NCBI GenBank assembly: GCA_035651595.1
Contig: DASRFJ010000036.1
Coordinates: 1 to 34,679, forward strand
Source of the DNA: JAFARZ01 sp035651595
GTDB taxonomy: Bacteria; Actinomycetota; Actinomycetes; Streptosporangiales; Streptosporangiaceae
Direction of reading: 5' to 3'
DNA length: 34,679 nt
Made by a program: the position numbers and the translations under genes. The notes beneath the pieces are model-generated. The model saw only the letters and a program-made list of their open reading frames with translations. It did no database searches and had not been told where the DNA came from. Every line of letters starts with the position of its first letter. The first letter of the stretch is position 1. Positions 7,860-15,864 of the stretch are shown here, in pieces.

Positions 7860-8333
7860 TCACACCGGCAGGGACCGCGGTGGCACCGGAGCCGAGTGCA
7901 CGATCGACGTGGTCGTCCGGCCGTGCGGCGTGAACAGGTCCAGGATCGGCTCGAGGTCCTCGATCGACCGAAGCCACACCTTCATGAAGTAGCAGTCCTC
8001 CCCCGTGATCCGGTAGCACTCGGTCACGTTCGGCACCTCCCGGGCGATGCCCGGGATCAACCGCAGCCCGCCGCCCACCGGACTGATCCGCACGATCGCG
8101 AACAGCGTGTAGCCAAGCGCCCGCGGGTCGACTTCGGCGCGGTATGACACCACGCCGTCCTCCTCGAGCCGCCGCAGCCGGTCCGCGGCCGCCGGGGCGG
8201 ACAGCCCGACCCGACGGCCGAGTTCCGCGATCCGCAGCCGTGGCGACGCCTGCAACTCGGCGAGAATCCGCTTATCGATGCCGTCTAGCGTTTCGAAGGG
8301 CTGATGGACAAAATTCCTCTGTTTCGACGGCAT
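7860..8333 (-). CDS. Lrp/AsnC-family transcriptional regulator
   Basis: A 157-aa feast/famine regulator. The N-terminal winged helix (residues ~15-70) shows LDGIDKRILAELQASPRLRIAELGRRVGLSAPAAADRLRRLEEDGVV, the full AsnC-type HTH layout. The C-terminal RAM ligand-binding domain follows, with VRISPVGG, TGEDCYFMKVWL and the terminal strand of Lrp proteins. The ATG at 8333 is chosen over the open-frame start at 8375 because GGAGG lies 11 nt upstream and the length then fits. The gene is divergent from the EamA exporter, with only 64 bp between the starts. In Lrp/exporter pairs the regulator commonly controls both genes in response to an amino acid (family knowledge), so an amino-acid efflux circuit is likely here. 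Confidence 0.9.
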   Translation of the reverse strand: MPSKQRNFVHQPFETLDGIDKRILAELQASPRLRIAELGRRVGLSAPAAADRLRRLEEDGVVSYRAEVDPRALGYTLFAIVRISPVGGGLRLIPGIAREVPNVTECYRITGEDCYFMKVWLRSIEDLEPILDLFTPHGRTTTSIVHSAPVPPRSLPV

Positions 8334-8385
8334 TTCCACGTAGGCCTCCGCATGTTGGCCCTTCACGGGGCGCACCTCACCTTCT

Positions 8386-8391
8386 TATGCT
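8386..8391 (+). promoter_or_regulatory. Promoter of the EamA gene (TTCACG, 18 nt, TATGCT)
   Basis: TATGCT ends 6 nt before the GTG start at 8398. TTCACG at 8362-8367 lies 18 nt upstream as a possible -35 box. The promoter sits in the short divergent region shared with the Lrp gene, so Lrp binding there would affect both genes. Confidence 0.5.
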
Positions 8392-8397
8392 GCACCG

Positions 8398-9240
8398 GTG
8401 ACCAAGGTCCCGCAAGTCACCAGAGTGCCCCCGCAGTCGTTCTTCCTGGTCAGCGCGATTTTCCACTATCTAGGTCCGTCGCTCGCCGTTCTGCTGTTCA
8501 CCAGGATCGATGTGCTCGGCGTGGCTTGGCTGCGGATCGCCAGCGCCGCCGCGGTGTTCGCCGTGTGGCGTCGGCCCTGGCGGCTTTCCGGCACGTTCGA
8601 CCGCGCCCAGCTGCGTCTGCTGCTCGCACTCGGTGTCGTGCTGGCCGCGATGAACTCGGTGTTCTACCTGGCGGTGGACCGCCTGCCGCTGTCCACCGTG
8701 GGCGCCATCGAGTTCCTCGGCACCGTGCTCCTCGCGATCATCGGCACCCGCACCGGCCGGAACGCGGTGGCTCTGGTGCTCACCACCGGCGGCGTCGCGC
8801 TGGTCACGTCGATCCGGCTGACCGGCCACCCGCTCGGGTTCGTGTTCGCTTTCGGCAACTGCGTGCTGTTTATGGTGTACGTGATGCTCGGCCACCGGAT
8901 GGCGAACGCCGGCGGCGGGATCGACAGGCTCGCCGCGTCGATGCTGGTCGCCGTCGTTGTGGCGACCCCGGTCGGGCTGGGCGGCGCGCTGCCCGCGTTC
9001 GGCCACCCGGCGCTGCTGGCGGCCGGGGCTGGGGTGGGCGTGTGCTCCTCGGTCATCCCGTACGTCACCGATCAGCTGGCCATGGCCCGCCTGCCGCGCG
9101 CCACGTTCGCGCTCATGCTCGCGCTGCTGCCGGTCTTCGCCACGATCATCGGCGCGATCGTGCTGCGCCAGCTGCCCACCGCCGCGGACATCGCCGGCAT
9201 CACCTGCGTGACGGCCGGCGTCGCGCTTCATAACGAGAGG
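8398..9240 (+). CDS. EamA/DMT-family exporter, RhtA-like; no stop codon of its own
   Basis: Inner-membrane drug/metabolite transporter with about ten helices in two EamA repeats, similar to the RhtA threonine/homoserine exporter group. Visible family stretches are LGVAWLRIASAAAVFAVW, LAAMNSVFYLAVDRLPLSTV, EFLGTVLLA, GVCSSVIPYVTDQLAMARLP and LLPVFATIIGAIVLRQ. Recognisable homology ends near residue 280 (GVALHNER), the usual length. The frame does not stop there. It stays open through the whole downstream aldo/keto reductase gene and ends only at 10272, giving a 624-aa reading whose last ~340 residues are low-complexity out-of-frame translation. A TAA at 9231-9233, one frame away, would end the protein normally, so a frameshift or sequencing indel near the 3' end is likely. 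I annotate the recognisable part only. Confidence 0.8.
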
Positions 9241-9250
9241 AATCGACCAC

Positions 9251-10234
9251 GTGGATTACGTACGGCTAGGCACCACCGGGCTGAAGGTATCGCGGATCTG
9301 CCTGGGCATGATGAGCTACGGCTCGCGGACCGAGCGGGCCTGGCACCTGTCCGAGACCGACGCCGAGCCGCTGGTGAAAGCGGCCGTCGACGGCGGCGTG
9401 ACGTACTTCGACACCGCCGACACCTACTCGACCGGGATGACCGAGGAAATCACCGGCCACCTGCTCGGGCGGCTGTTCCCCGCCCGGGACGACTACGTGC
9501 TGGCCACCAAGGTGTTCTTCCCGATGGGCGAAGGACCCAACGACCGCGGCCTGTCCCGCAAGCACATCATGTCGGCCATCGACGCCTCCCTGCGGCGCCT
9601 CGGCACCGAGTACGTCGACCTGTACCAGATCCACCGCTGGGACTACGAGACGCCCATCGCCGAGACGATGGCTGCGCTGCACGACGTCGTCAAGGCGGGC
9701 AAGGCCCGCTACATCGGCGCCAGCGCGATGTTCGCCTGGCAGTTCGCCAAGGCCCAGCACACCGCGGACAGCAACTGCTGGACCCGGTTCGCGTCCATGC
9801 AGAACCACTACAACCTGATGTACCGCGAGGAGGAGCGGGAGATGATCCCGCTGTGCGTGGACCAGGGCGTCGGCGTGATCCCGTACAGCCCGCTGGCCCG
9901 CGGCATGCTGGCCGGCAACCGCACCCGCGGCGGCGAGCTGACCACGACCAGGGCCGGGTCCGATCCGCTGTCGGATTCGCAGTACAACACCGACGCCGAC
10001 TTCGACGTCGCCGACCGGGTCAGTGCGGTGGCGGGCGAGCGTGGCGTGGCGCCGGCCCAGGTCGCCCTGGCCTGGCTGCTGCACAAACCCGCGGTGACCG
10101 CGCCCATCGTCGGCGCGACCAAGCTCAGGCACGTCGAAGACGCGCTCGCCGCGACCACGCTAGCGCTGAGCGAAGAGGAGATCAGGCGCCTCGAGGAGCC
10201 CTACATCCCGCACCGCGTCCTCGGCCACTCCTGA
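9251..10234 (+). CDS. Aldo/keto reductase
   Basis: A 327-aa NADPH-dependent oxidoreductase with the (beta/alpha)8 AKR fold. The catalytic tetrad is visible: Asp in FDTADTY, Tyr in the same segment (DTYSTG), Lys in LATKVFF and His in YQIHRWD. The cofactor-binding C-terminal part reads PIVGATKLRHVEDAL. It resembles the YajO/Tas-like AKR groups (AKR9/11-like). The GTG start at 9251 follows AGAGGA (9235-9240) by 10 nt. The gene begins where the EamA homology ends, so the two probably form an operon under the Lrp-flanked promoter. Downstream lies the 82-bp palindrome at 10245-10326, only 10 bp after the stop. Physiological substrate unknown. Confidence 0.92.
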   Translation: MDYVRLGTTGLKVSRICLGMMSYGSRTERAWHLSETDAEPLVKAAVDGGVTYFDTADTYSTGMTEEITGHLLGRLFPARDDYVLATKVFFPMGEGPNDRGLSRKHIMSAIDASLRRLGTEYVDLYQIHRWDYETPIAETMAALHDVVKAGKARYIGASAMFAWQFAKAQHTADSNCWTRFASMQNHYNLMYREEEREMIPLCVDQGVGVIPYSPLARGMLAGNRTRGGELTTTRAGSDPLSDSQYNTDADFDVADRVSAVAGERGVAPAQVALAWLLHKPAVTAPIVGATKLRHVEDALAATTLALSEEEIRRLEEPYIPHRVLGHS

Positions 10235-10244
10235 GGCCCGCGTT

Positions 10245-10326
10245 AACGTGGTCGTTTACCCCATCGTGGTGAGTTAACCCTCGTAAACGAGGGTCTATCT
10301 ACCACAAGGGGATTATCCACCACGTT
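10245..10326. repeat. 82-bp palindromic element (copy C): 39-nt arms, 4-nt loop
   Basis: The left arm 10245-10283 and the reverse complement of the right arm 10288-10326 both start AACGTGGT and end ACCCTCG. They match at about 28 of 39 positions without gaps, by eye. The loop is TAAA (10284-10287), and the seven base pairs next to it (ACCCTCG with CGAGGGT) are perfect. The right arm matches the unit at 34499-34537 at about 32 of 39 positions. The element is less GC-rich than its surroundings. It lies between the reductase stop and the promoter of the SWIM operon. It may also act as a transcription terminator, although no T-tract follows. Confidence 0.75.
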
Positions 10327-10447
10327 GTTCGAGGTTTATCCGCTGCCAGCGAGCGCATGCGAGCGCCGGCCGCGGGCGCCGTCGGCCAAGCAGGCCGACA
10401 CGAGCCGGATGCTCGCCGTCTTGTTCGACGGGCTCCGCGTCGGCGCG

Positions 10448-10453
10448 TAATGT
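10448..10453 (+). promoter_or_regulatory. Promoter of the SWIM/AAA/VWA operon (TTCGAC, 18 nt, TAATGT)
   Basis: TAATGT ends 6 nt before the GTG start at 10460. TTCGAC at 10424-10429 is a possible -35 box. No Shine-Dalgarno sequence precedes the start, consistent with a leaderless five-gene mRNA. Confidence 0.5.
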
Positions 10454-10459
10454 GCCTCT

Positions 10460-11749
10460 GTGGCCGAACGCTGGGACCAAGCCCGGGTCCTCACCCTCGC
10501 GCCGGACGCCTCGTCACAGCGGTCCGCACGGTCCCTGGTGAATGCCGGGTCCTGGATCACCACCGGATCCGCGGATCCGGCCGCGCTGTGGGGTGAGTGC
10601 CGGGGCAGCGCCGCGGCCCCGTACCGCACCGCGGTCGACCTGTCCGGCAGGCCCGCGTACAAGTGCTCCTGCCCCAGCCGCAAGCTCCCGTGCAAGCACG
10701 CGCTCGGCCTGCTCCTGCTCTGGTCGGCGGGCGGCGTCCAGCCCGGCACGCCGCCGGACTGGGTGCGCACCTGGCTCACCGCCCGGGCCGCGCGGGCGCA
10801 GGACGGCAAGCCTGCCGAGCCGGCCGACCCCGAGGCGGCGCGGCGGCGCGCCCAGCAGCGCGAGCAACGGGTCGCCTCCGGCATGGACGAGCTGGATCGC
10901 TGGCTGTGCGACCAGGTCCGCCAGGGCCTGGCCGCCACGCCGCGGGCCGGCTACCAGCACTGGGACTCGATCGCCGCCCGCATGGTGGACGCCCAGGCCT
11001 CTGGCCTGGCCGAACGTCTCCGCTCGTTCGCCGCGGTCCCGCACTCCGGCGCCGGCTGGGAGAGCCGGCTGCTGGAGGAGTACGCGATGCTGCATCTGCT
11101 CGCCACCGCGTTCCGGCGGCAGTCCGGCCCGCTCGAGGTGGTCCGCTCGCGCATCGGTTTTACCGTCCGCCAGGACAGCGTGCTCGCGGACGGCGAGCGC
11201 GTGCTGGACCGCTGGCAGGTGCTGGCCCGCCGGGACACCGAGCAGGAACGGCTGCGCACCCGCCGGGTGTGGCTGCGCTCCCCCCGGCGCGGCCGGTACG
11301 CCCTCGTGCTCAGCTTCGCCTTCCCCGGCGAATCCTTCGACGGCACGCTCATCCCCGGCACCGAGGCCGACCTTGAGCTGGCCTTCTATCCCGGCACCCC
11401 GCCGCTGCGCGCGCTGGTGGTCAGCAACGAGAACCGGGCACGAGCCAAGCCACCCGACGGCGGCACGGTCGCCGACCTGCTCACCGACTGGGCGCGGGCC
11501 CTCAGCCAGGACCCCTGGCTGGACAGCTGGCCGGCCGTGCTGAACGCGGTCACCCCCCTCCGCGCACCCCAGCCAGCGGTATGCGACCCGTCCGGCGCGG
11601 CCCTCCCGCTGCACCCGGCCGCCGCCGACAACTGGCCGCTGTTCGCCCTGTCCGCCGGCCGCCCGCTGACCCTGGCCGGCGAGTGGACGCCCCGCGGCCT
11701 CGTCCCGCTGACCGCCTGGGACGAAACCGGTCGGCCGGTGGTCCTGTGA
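10460..11749 (+). CDS. SWIM zinc-finger protein (YehQ-like)
   Basis: A 429-aa protein, first in a five-gene overlapping operon. A SWIM zinc finger (CxC-x6-CxH) is seen as YKCSCPSRKLPCKHALGL, with ligands Cys69, Cys71, Cys78 and His80. SWIM fingers bind DNA or proteins. The remainder (residues ~115-429) is an alpha-helix-rich region with a C-terminal beta segment (RPLTLAGEWTPRGLVPLTAWD) and no catalytic motif I can name. The E. coli yeh cluster also pairs a SWIM protein (YehQ) with an AAA ATPase and a VWA protein. The GTG start is supported by TAATGT 6 nt upstream. The stop overlaps the next gene as GTGA. The finger may supply target or nucleic-acid recognition to the complex (inference). Confidence 0.88.
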   Translation: MAERWDQARVLTLAPDASSQRSARSLVNAGSWITTGSADPAALWGECRGSAAAPYRTAVDLSGRPAYKCSCPSRKLPCKHALGLLLLWSAGGVQPGTPPDWVRTWLTARAARAQDGKPAEPADPEAARRRAQQREQRVASGMDELDRWLCDQVRQGLAATPRAGYQHWDSIAARMVDAQASGLAERLRSFAAVPHSGAGWESRLLEEYAMLHLLATAFRRQSGPLEVVRSRIGFTVRQDSVLADGERVLDRWQVLARRDTEQERLRTRRVWLRSPRRGRYALVLSFAFPGESFDGTLIPGTEADLELAFYPGTPPLRALVVSNENRARAKPPDGGTVADLLTDWARALSQDPWLDSWPAVLNAVTPLRAPQPAVCDPSGAALPLHPAAADNWPLFALSAGRPLTLAGEWTPRGLVPLTAWDETGRPVVL

Positions 11750-12588
11750 GCGAGTGGGAAGCCGTGCTCACCGCCGCTCTCATTGGCTCAGAACGAGCCG
11801 TGGTACCACCTCCACCGCCGGGCTTCCCCAAGCCGGAGCCGTCCACGGACCCCGCCGCGACCATCCTCGACCAAGCCGCCTTGCTCACCGTGGCCCGGCG
11901 GGCCGGCTGCCGTCCGAAGACCGCGGAGCCGCCCGCGGCCGCCGGTGACGACCCCCGTCCCGCGGTGCGCGAGGCGGCGGGCCGCAGGCTGCGGCGGATT
12001 CTCGGCGGCGAGAACAGCGAATTGCTGCACGAATGGCTGAACGCGGCGGTCGCCCATGGGCTCCGCCCGCCGCCGGAGTTGCTGCCCGCGCTGCTCGACC
12101 GGGCCCGCCGGGTCGCGGCCACCAACCCTGACCCGGACGAGGCGCGGCTGCGCGGCCTGGTCGCCACGGTGGGCGGCGCCCGGGCAACGTGGCTGGCCAG
12201 CCTCAATCCCGCCTGGTCTTGGCTCCTCGCCGAAGAGCAGGCCGCGCCGCCGCAACGGCGGCTGACCGAGGCCGACGCGCAGCGCGCGATGACCTTGGCG
12301 GACGCGCAGCCCGACATGAACGGGCTGGCGCAGCTCATGGCCATCGTGCCGCCGCCGTGGCCGGCCAAGCTCGCCGCGATGGCGCTCACCCGGGCGTCGC
12401 GTGCGCTGTCGCAGACACCGCTGAGCGCCAGCCGGGTGATCCGCCTGGCGGGCACGCGCGCCGACCCGGCGCTCGGCGCGCCCGGCGCGCTCGCCGACTT
12501 CCCGCCGGAGGCACCCCAGGTGCTGCACAACATGCTGGCCGTGCTTCGATTCCGCTACGAGATGCTGAAGGAGCTTGCCAGTGCTTGA
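11746..12588 (+). CDS. DUF5691 family protein
   Basis: A 280-aa protein of unknown function, always seen (from family knowledge) beside SWIM, MoxR-type AAA and VWA genes. It starts MSEWEAVLTAALIGSER, the typical N-terminus. It is mostly alpha-helical, with repeats resembling a helical scaffold (ELLPALLDRARRVAATN, WLASLNPAWSWLLAEEQ, KLAAMALTRASRAL). No catalytic residues or membrane segments are visible. A proline-rich spacer follows residue 20. The GTG at 11746 overlaps the SWIM stop (GTGA), and the 3' end overlaps the AAA gene by 8 bp and contains its ribosome binding site AAGGAG (12568-12573). It is likely an adaptor of the AAA/VWA machine (inference). Confidence 0.8.
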   Translation: MSEWEAVLTAALIGSERAVVPPPPPGFPKPEPSTDPAATILDQAALLTVARRAGCRPKTAEPPAAAGDDPRPAVREAAGRRLRRILGGENSELLHEWLNAAVAHGLRPPPELLPALLDRARRVAATNPDPDEARLRGLVATVGGARATWLASLNPAWSWLLAEEQAAPPQRRLTEADAQRAMTLADAQPDMNGLAQLMAIVPPPWPAKLAAMALTRASRALSQTPLSASRVIRLAGTRADPALGAPGALADFPPEAPQVLHNMLAVLRFRYEMLKELASA

Positions 12589-13684
12589 TTCAACAGCCGC
12601 TGAACCGATCCTCCGGCCGCATGCGGAGCAGGAGTACGCGGCCGAACTTGCCGCGCTGGCGGCGGGCGACGACCGGGAGCGCCCGCCGGGCTGGCGCCTG
12701 TCGCCGTGGGCGGTGACCACGTACCTGCTGGGCGGTGCCGCGGCGGACGGCACGCTCATCACGCCGAAGTACGTCGGTGCCCGCCGCCTGGTCGAGGTCG
12801 CGGTCGCCACGCTCGCGACCGACCGGGCGCTGCTGCTGCTCGGCGTGCCGGGTACCGCGAAGACGTGGCTGTCCGAGCATCTGGCCGCCGCGATCTCCGG
12901 CGACTCGACGCTGATGGTGCAGGGCACGGCCGGCACCGCGGAGGAGGCGGTTCGCTACGGCTGGAACTACGCTCGGCTGATCGCCGAGGGTCCGTCCCGG
13001 GAAGCGCTGGTGCCCAGCCCGGTGATGCGCGCGATGGGCGGCGGGCAGATCGCCCGGGTCGAGGAGCTGACCCGCATGCCGTCGGACGTGCAGGACGCGC
13101 TGATCACGATCTTGTCCGAGAAGACGCTGCCCATTTCCGAGCTGGCCGGCGAGCTGCAGGCCGTCCGTGGCTTCAACGTGATCGCCACCGCCAACGACCG
13201 CGACCGCGGCGTGAACGAGCTGTCCAGCGCGCTACGGCGCCGGTTCAACACCGTGGTGCTGCCGGTGCCGGCCACCGCGGAGGAAGAGGTGGACATCGTC
13301 ACCCGCCGGGTCGCGCAGCTTGGCCGGTCCATCGGACTGCCCGAGTCCGCGACGCATGGCGCCGACGAGATCCGGCGCGTGGTGACCGTGTTCCGCGAGC
13401 TTCGGGACGGACTTACCGAGGACGGCCGGGCCAAGGTGAAGTCGCCGAGCGGCACGCTGTCGACCGCGGAAGCGATCTCCGTGGTCACCAGCGGGCTGGC
13501 GCTCGCCGCGCATTTCGGGGACGGGACGCTCCGCCCGGCAGACGTGGCGGGCGGCATCACCGGCGCGGTTATCCAGGATCCGGTAGCGGACCGCGTCATC
13601 TGGCAGGAGTACCTGGAAACCGTCATCAGGGACCGCGACGAATGGGGTGAGTTCTACCGGGCCTGCCGAGAGGCCGCCGGGTGA
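12581..13684 (+). CDS. MoxR-type AAA+ ATPase, YehL subfamily
   Basis: A 367-aa AAA+ ATPase that should remodel partner proteins together with the VWA protein encoded two genes downstream. Walker A is GVPGTAKT (residues 88-95). The Walker B region is QIARVEELTR (156-165), where a valine precedes Glu161-Glu162 instead of the usual Asp-Glu pair. Sensor 1 is ATANDRDRG with Asn205. The arginine finger is in SALRRRF. The N-terminal ~60 residues, ending WAVTTYLLGG, are typical of the YehL subgroup. GTG 12581 is preferred to TTG 12575 because AAGGAG lies 7 nt before the GTG and would touch the TTG. The stop overlaps the next start (GTGA). MoxR/VWA pairs act as chaperone-like or cofactor-insertion machines in other systems; the target here is unknown. 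Confidence 0.9.
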   Translation: MLDSTAAEPILRPHAEQEYAAELAALAAGDDRERPPGWRLSPWAVTTYLLGGAAADGTLITPKYVGARRLVEVAVATLATDRALLLLGVPGTAKTWLSEHLAAAISGDSTLMVQGTAGTAEEAVRYGWNYARLIAEGPSREALVPSPVMRAMGGGQIARVEELTRMPSDVQDALITILSEKTLPISELAGELQAVRGFNVIATANDRDRGVNELSSALRRRFNTVVLPVPATAEEEVDIVTRRVAQLGRSIGLPESATHGADEIRRVVTVFRELRDGLTEDGRAKVKSPSGTLSTAEAISVVTSGLALAAHFGDGTLRPADVAGGITGAVIQDPVADRVIWQEYLETVIRDRDEWGEFYRACREAAG

Positions 13685-15864
13685 CCACCGCGCACTACGG
13701 CATCCGGCATCACGGACCGGGTTCTGCCAGGTCGCTGCGTGCCGCCCTGGCGGCGACGTCCCCGGACATCGTGCTGATCGAGGGACCGCCGGAGGCGGAC
13801 GCGCTCGTGCCGCTGGTGGCCGACCCGGACATGGTGCCGCCGGTCGCGCTGCTCGCGTACCTTGCCGGCGAACAGGGGAAAGCAGCCTTCTGGCCGTTCG
13901 CGGAGTTCTCGCCGGAGTGGCAGGCGATGCGGTACGCGCTGCGGGCCGGCGTCCCCGTGCGGTTCTGCGACCTCCCGGCCGCGAACCAGCTCGCTGTCCG
14001 GGAGACCCGCGGCAGGCCGCGGGTCCGCATCGATCCGATCGGCGAACTCGCCAGCGTGGCCGGGTACGACGACCCGGAGCGCTGGTGGGAGGACGTGGTC
14101 GAGCACGTTCCCGGCACCGCCGTGTTCGACGCGATCGCCGAGTCCATGGCCGTTCTGCGGGAGGAGGTGGACCAGACAGACCTGGTCCGCGAGGCGTACA
14201 TGCGCAAGACGCTCCGGGCCGCGATCAAGGACGGATACCAGAACATCGCGGTGGTCTGCGGCGCCTGGCACGTGCCCGCGCTCGCCAGCCCGCTGCCGCC
14301 GGCCAGCCACGACGACCGGTTGCTGCGCGGCCTGCCGAAGGTGAAGGCCACGATGACCTGGGTGCCCTGGACGTACGGGCGGCTGGCGTTCGCGTCCGGG
14401 TACGGCGCCGGGGTCCGCTCCCCCGGCTGGTACGACCACCTGTTCAGCGACGAGGCACATCCGATCGAAGGCTGGCTGACCAGGGCGGCCGGCGTCCTGC
14501 GGGACGAGGGCATCCCGGCCTCGCCCGCCCACGTGATCGAGGCGGTCCGGCTCGCCGAGACGCTCGCCACCCTGCGCGGCCGCCCCCTGGCCGGCCTGGA
14601 GGAAGTGAGCCAAGCAGCTCAGGCCGTTCTGTGTGATGGTTCTGATCTTCTCCTCCGCCTGATCCAGCGCAAGCTCGTGGTCGGCGAGCGGCTTGGCGCG
14701 GTCCCCGCCGCCACGCCGATGGTGCCGTTGGCCGAAGACGTGCGGCGGCAGCAGCGCAGCCTCAAGCTGCGCCCGGAGGCCAGCACCCGCGAGATCGACC
14801 TCGACCTGCGCAAGCCCAACAACCTGGCGCGCAGCCACCTGCTGCACCGGCTCGCGCTGCTCGACGTGCACTGGGGTGTGACGGTCCAGGGAAGGACCGG
14901 GCACCTCGGCACGTTCCGCGAGAGCTGGCAGCTGACGTGGCGGCCCGAACTCGACATGGCGCTGATCGAGGCCAGCATGTGGGGCAGCACGGTCGCGTCG
15001 GCGGCGGTCGCCCGCGCACAGTCGCAGGCGACGGGCTCCGCCGCGCTCGACGAGCTCACCAGGCTGACCGAACGGTGCCTGCTCGCGGATCTCGGCGACG
15101 CACTGCCCGGCGTGCTCGCCGCGGTACGGGAACGGGCCGCGCTGGACACCGACGTGACACACCTGATGGCGGCGCTGCCCGCCCTGGTCCGCGCCGCCCG
15201 GTACGGCGACGTGCGCGGCACCGACCCGGCCCGGCTCGGTGCGGTGGCCGTCGAGATGATCACCCGGATCTGCGCCGGCCTGCCCGGCGCGGTCGCCTCA
15301 CTCGACGACGACGCGGAACGGACCATGCGCGATCGCATCGACGCCGTCCATGCGGCGACCGGGCTGCTTGGCGATGCGGACAGCCGGGCTCGCTGGCTGG
15401 CCGCGCTCGCCCGGCTCACCGGTCCGCCGCTCATCGCCGGGCGGGCTACCCGGCTGCTGCTCGACGCCGGCGAGATCACCTTGGACGTCGCGGCCGAACG
15501 GATGACCCGCGAACTGTCGGCCGGCGCGTCCGCCGTCGCCGCGGCGGGCTGGGCGGAGGGCTTCCTGTCCGGCAGCGGCCTGCTGCTGGTCCACGATCAG
15601 CGGCTGCTGCGGCTGACCGATGGCTGGCTGGCGGCCCTGGATAAGGACACGTTCCAGGCGGTGCTGCCGGCGCTGCGCCGGACGTTCGGCGCGTTCGCTC
15701 CGCCCGAACGTCGCGCTATCGGCGAGCAGGCCGCGCGGCTGGACCGCGAGGGCGGTTCGCCGGCCGCGGCAGCCGGCGATGACTTCGACCGGGAGCGCGC
15801 CACGGCGGCGATGCGGACCGTGGCCGAGATCCTGGGGCTGCCCGTAGTTGAGAGCGCAGCGTGA
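13681..15864 (+). CDS. DUF5682 family protein (YehM-like) with a TIKI/TraB-like N-terminal domain
   Basis: A 727-aa cytosolic protein, the largest of the operon. Residues 1-200 carry spaced motifs of the TIKI/TraB/ChaN/EreA-like fold. RHHGPGSARS (9-18) gives a histidine pair, IEGPPE (33-38) a glutamate, and VVCGAWHVPAL (191-201) the conserved GxxH near the domain end, with REAYMRKTL shortly before it. These are the positions where metallohydrolases of that superfamily hold metal and catalytic residues, so a hydrolase activity is possible (inference from motif pattern). The remaining ~520 residues are helical, with no motif I recognise. GTG 13681 overlaps the AAA stop, and the stop overlaps the VWA start, both as GTGA. 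The order matches E. coli yehL-yehM-yehP with insertions. Confidence 0.82.
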   Translation: MTTAHYGIRHHGPGSARSLRAALAATSPDIVLIEGPPEADALVPLVADPDMVPPVALLAYLAGEQGKAAFWPFAEFSPEWQAMRYALRAGVPVRFCDLPAANQLAVRETRGRPRVRIDPIGELASVAGYDDPERWWEDVVEHVPGTAVFDAIAESMAVLREEVDQTDLVREAYMRKTLRAAIKDGYQNIAVVCGAWHVPALASPLPPASHDDRLLRGLPKVKATMTWVPWTYGRLAFASGYGAGVRSPGWYDHLFSDEAHPIEGWLTRAAGVLRDEGIPASPAHVIEAVRLAETLATLRGRPLAGLEEVSQAAQAVLCDGSDLLLRLIQRKLVVGERLGAVPAATPMVPLAEDVRRQQRSLKLRPEASTREIDLDLRKPNNLARSHLLHRLALLDVHWGVTVQGRTGHLGTFRESWQLTWRPELDMALIEASMWGSTVASAAVARAQSQATGSAALDELTRLTERCLLADLGDALPGVLAAVRERAALDTDVTHLMAALPALVRAARYGDVRGTDPARLGAVAVEMITRICAGLPGAVASLDDDAERTMRDRIDAVHAATGLLGDADSRARWLAALARLTGPPLIAGRATRLLLDAGEITLDVAAERMTRELSAGASAVAAAGWAEGFLSGSGLLLVHDQRLLRLTDGWLAALDKDTFQAVLPALRRTFGAFAPPERRAIGEQAARLDREGGSPAAAAGDDFDRERATAAMRTVAEILGLPVVESAA

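Noticed and set aside
8398..10272. A 624-aa EamA fusion protein
   Set aside because: The last ~340 residues are the out-of-frame reading of the reductase gene, arginine and glycine rich, without homology. I keep only the recognisable part as a gene.
11788..15162. Large minus-strand open frames (11788-12936, 13654-15162)
   Set aside because: Shadows of the DUF5691, AAA and DUF5682 genes in high-GC DNA. The sense genes are supported by motifs and overlaps.
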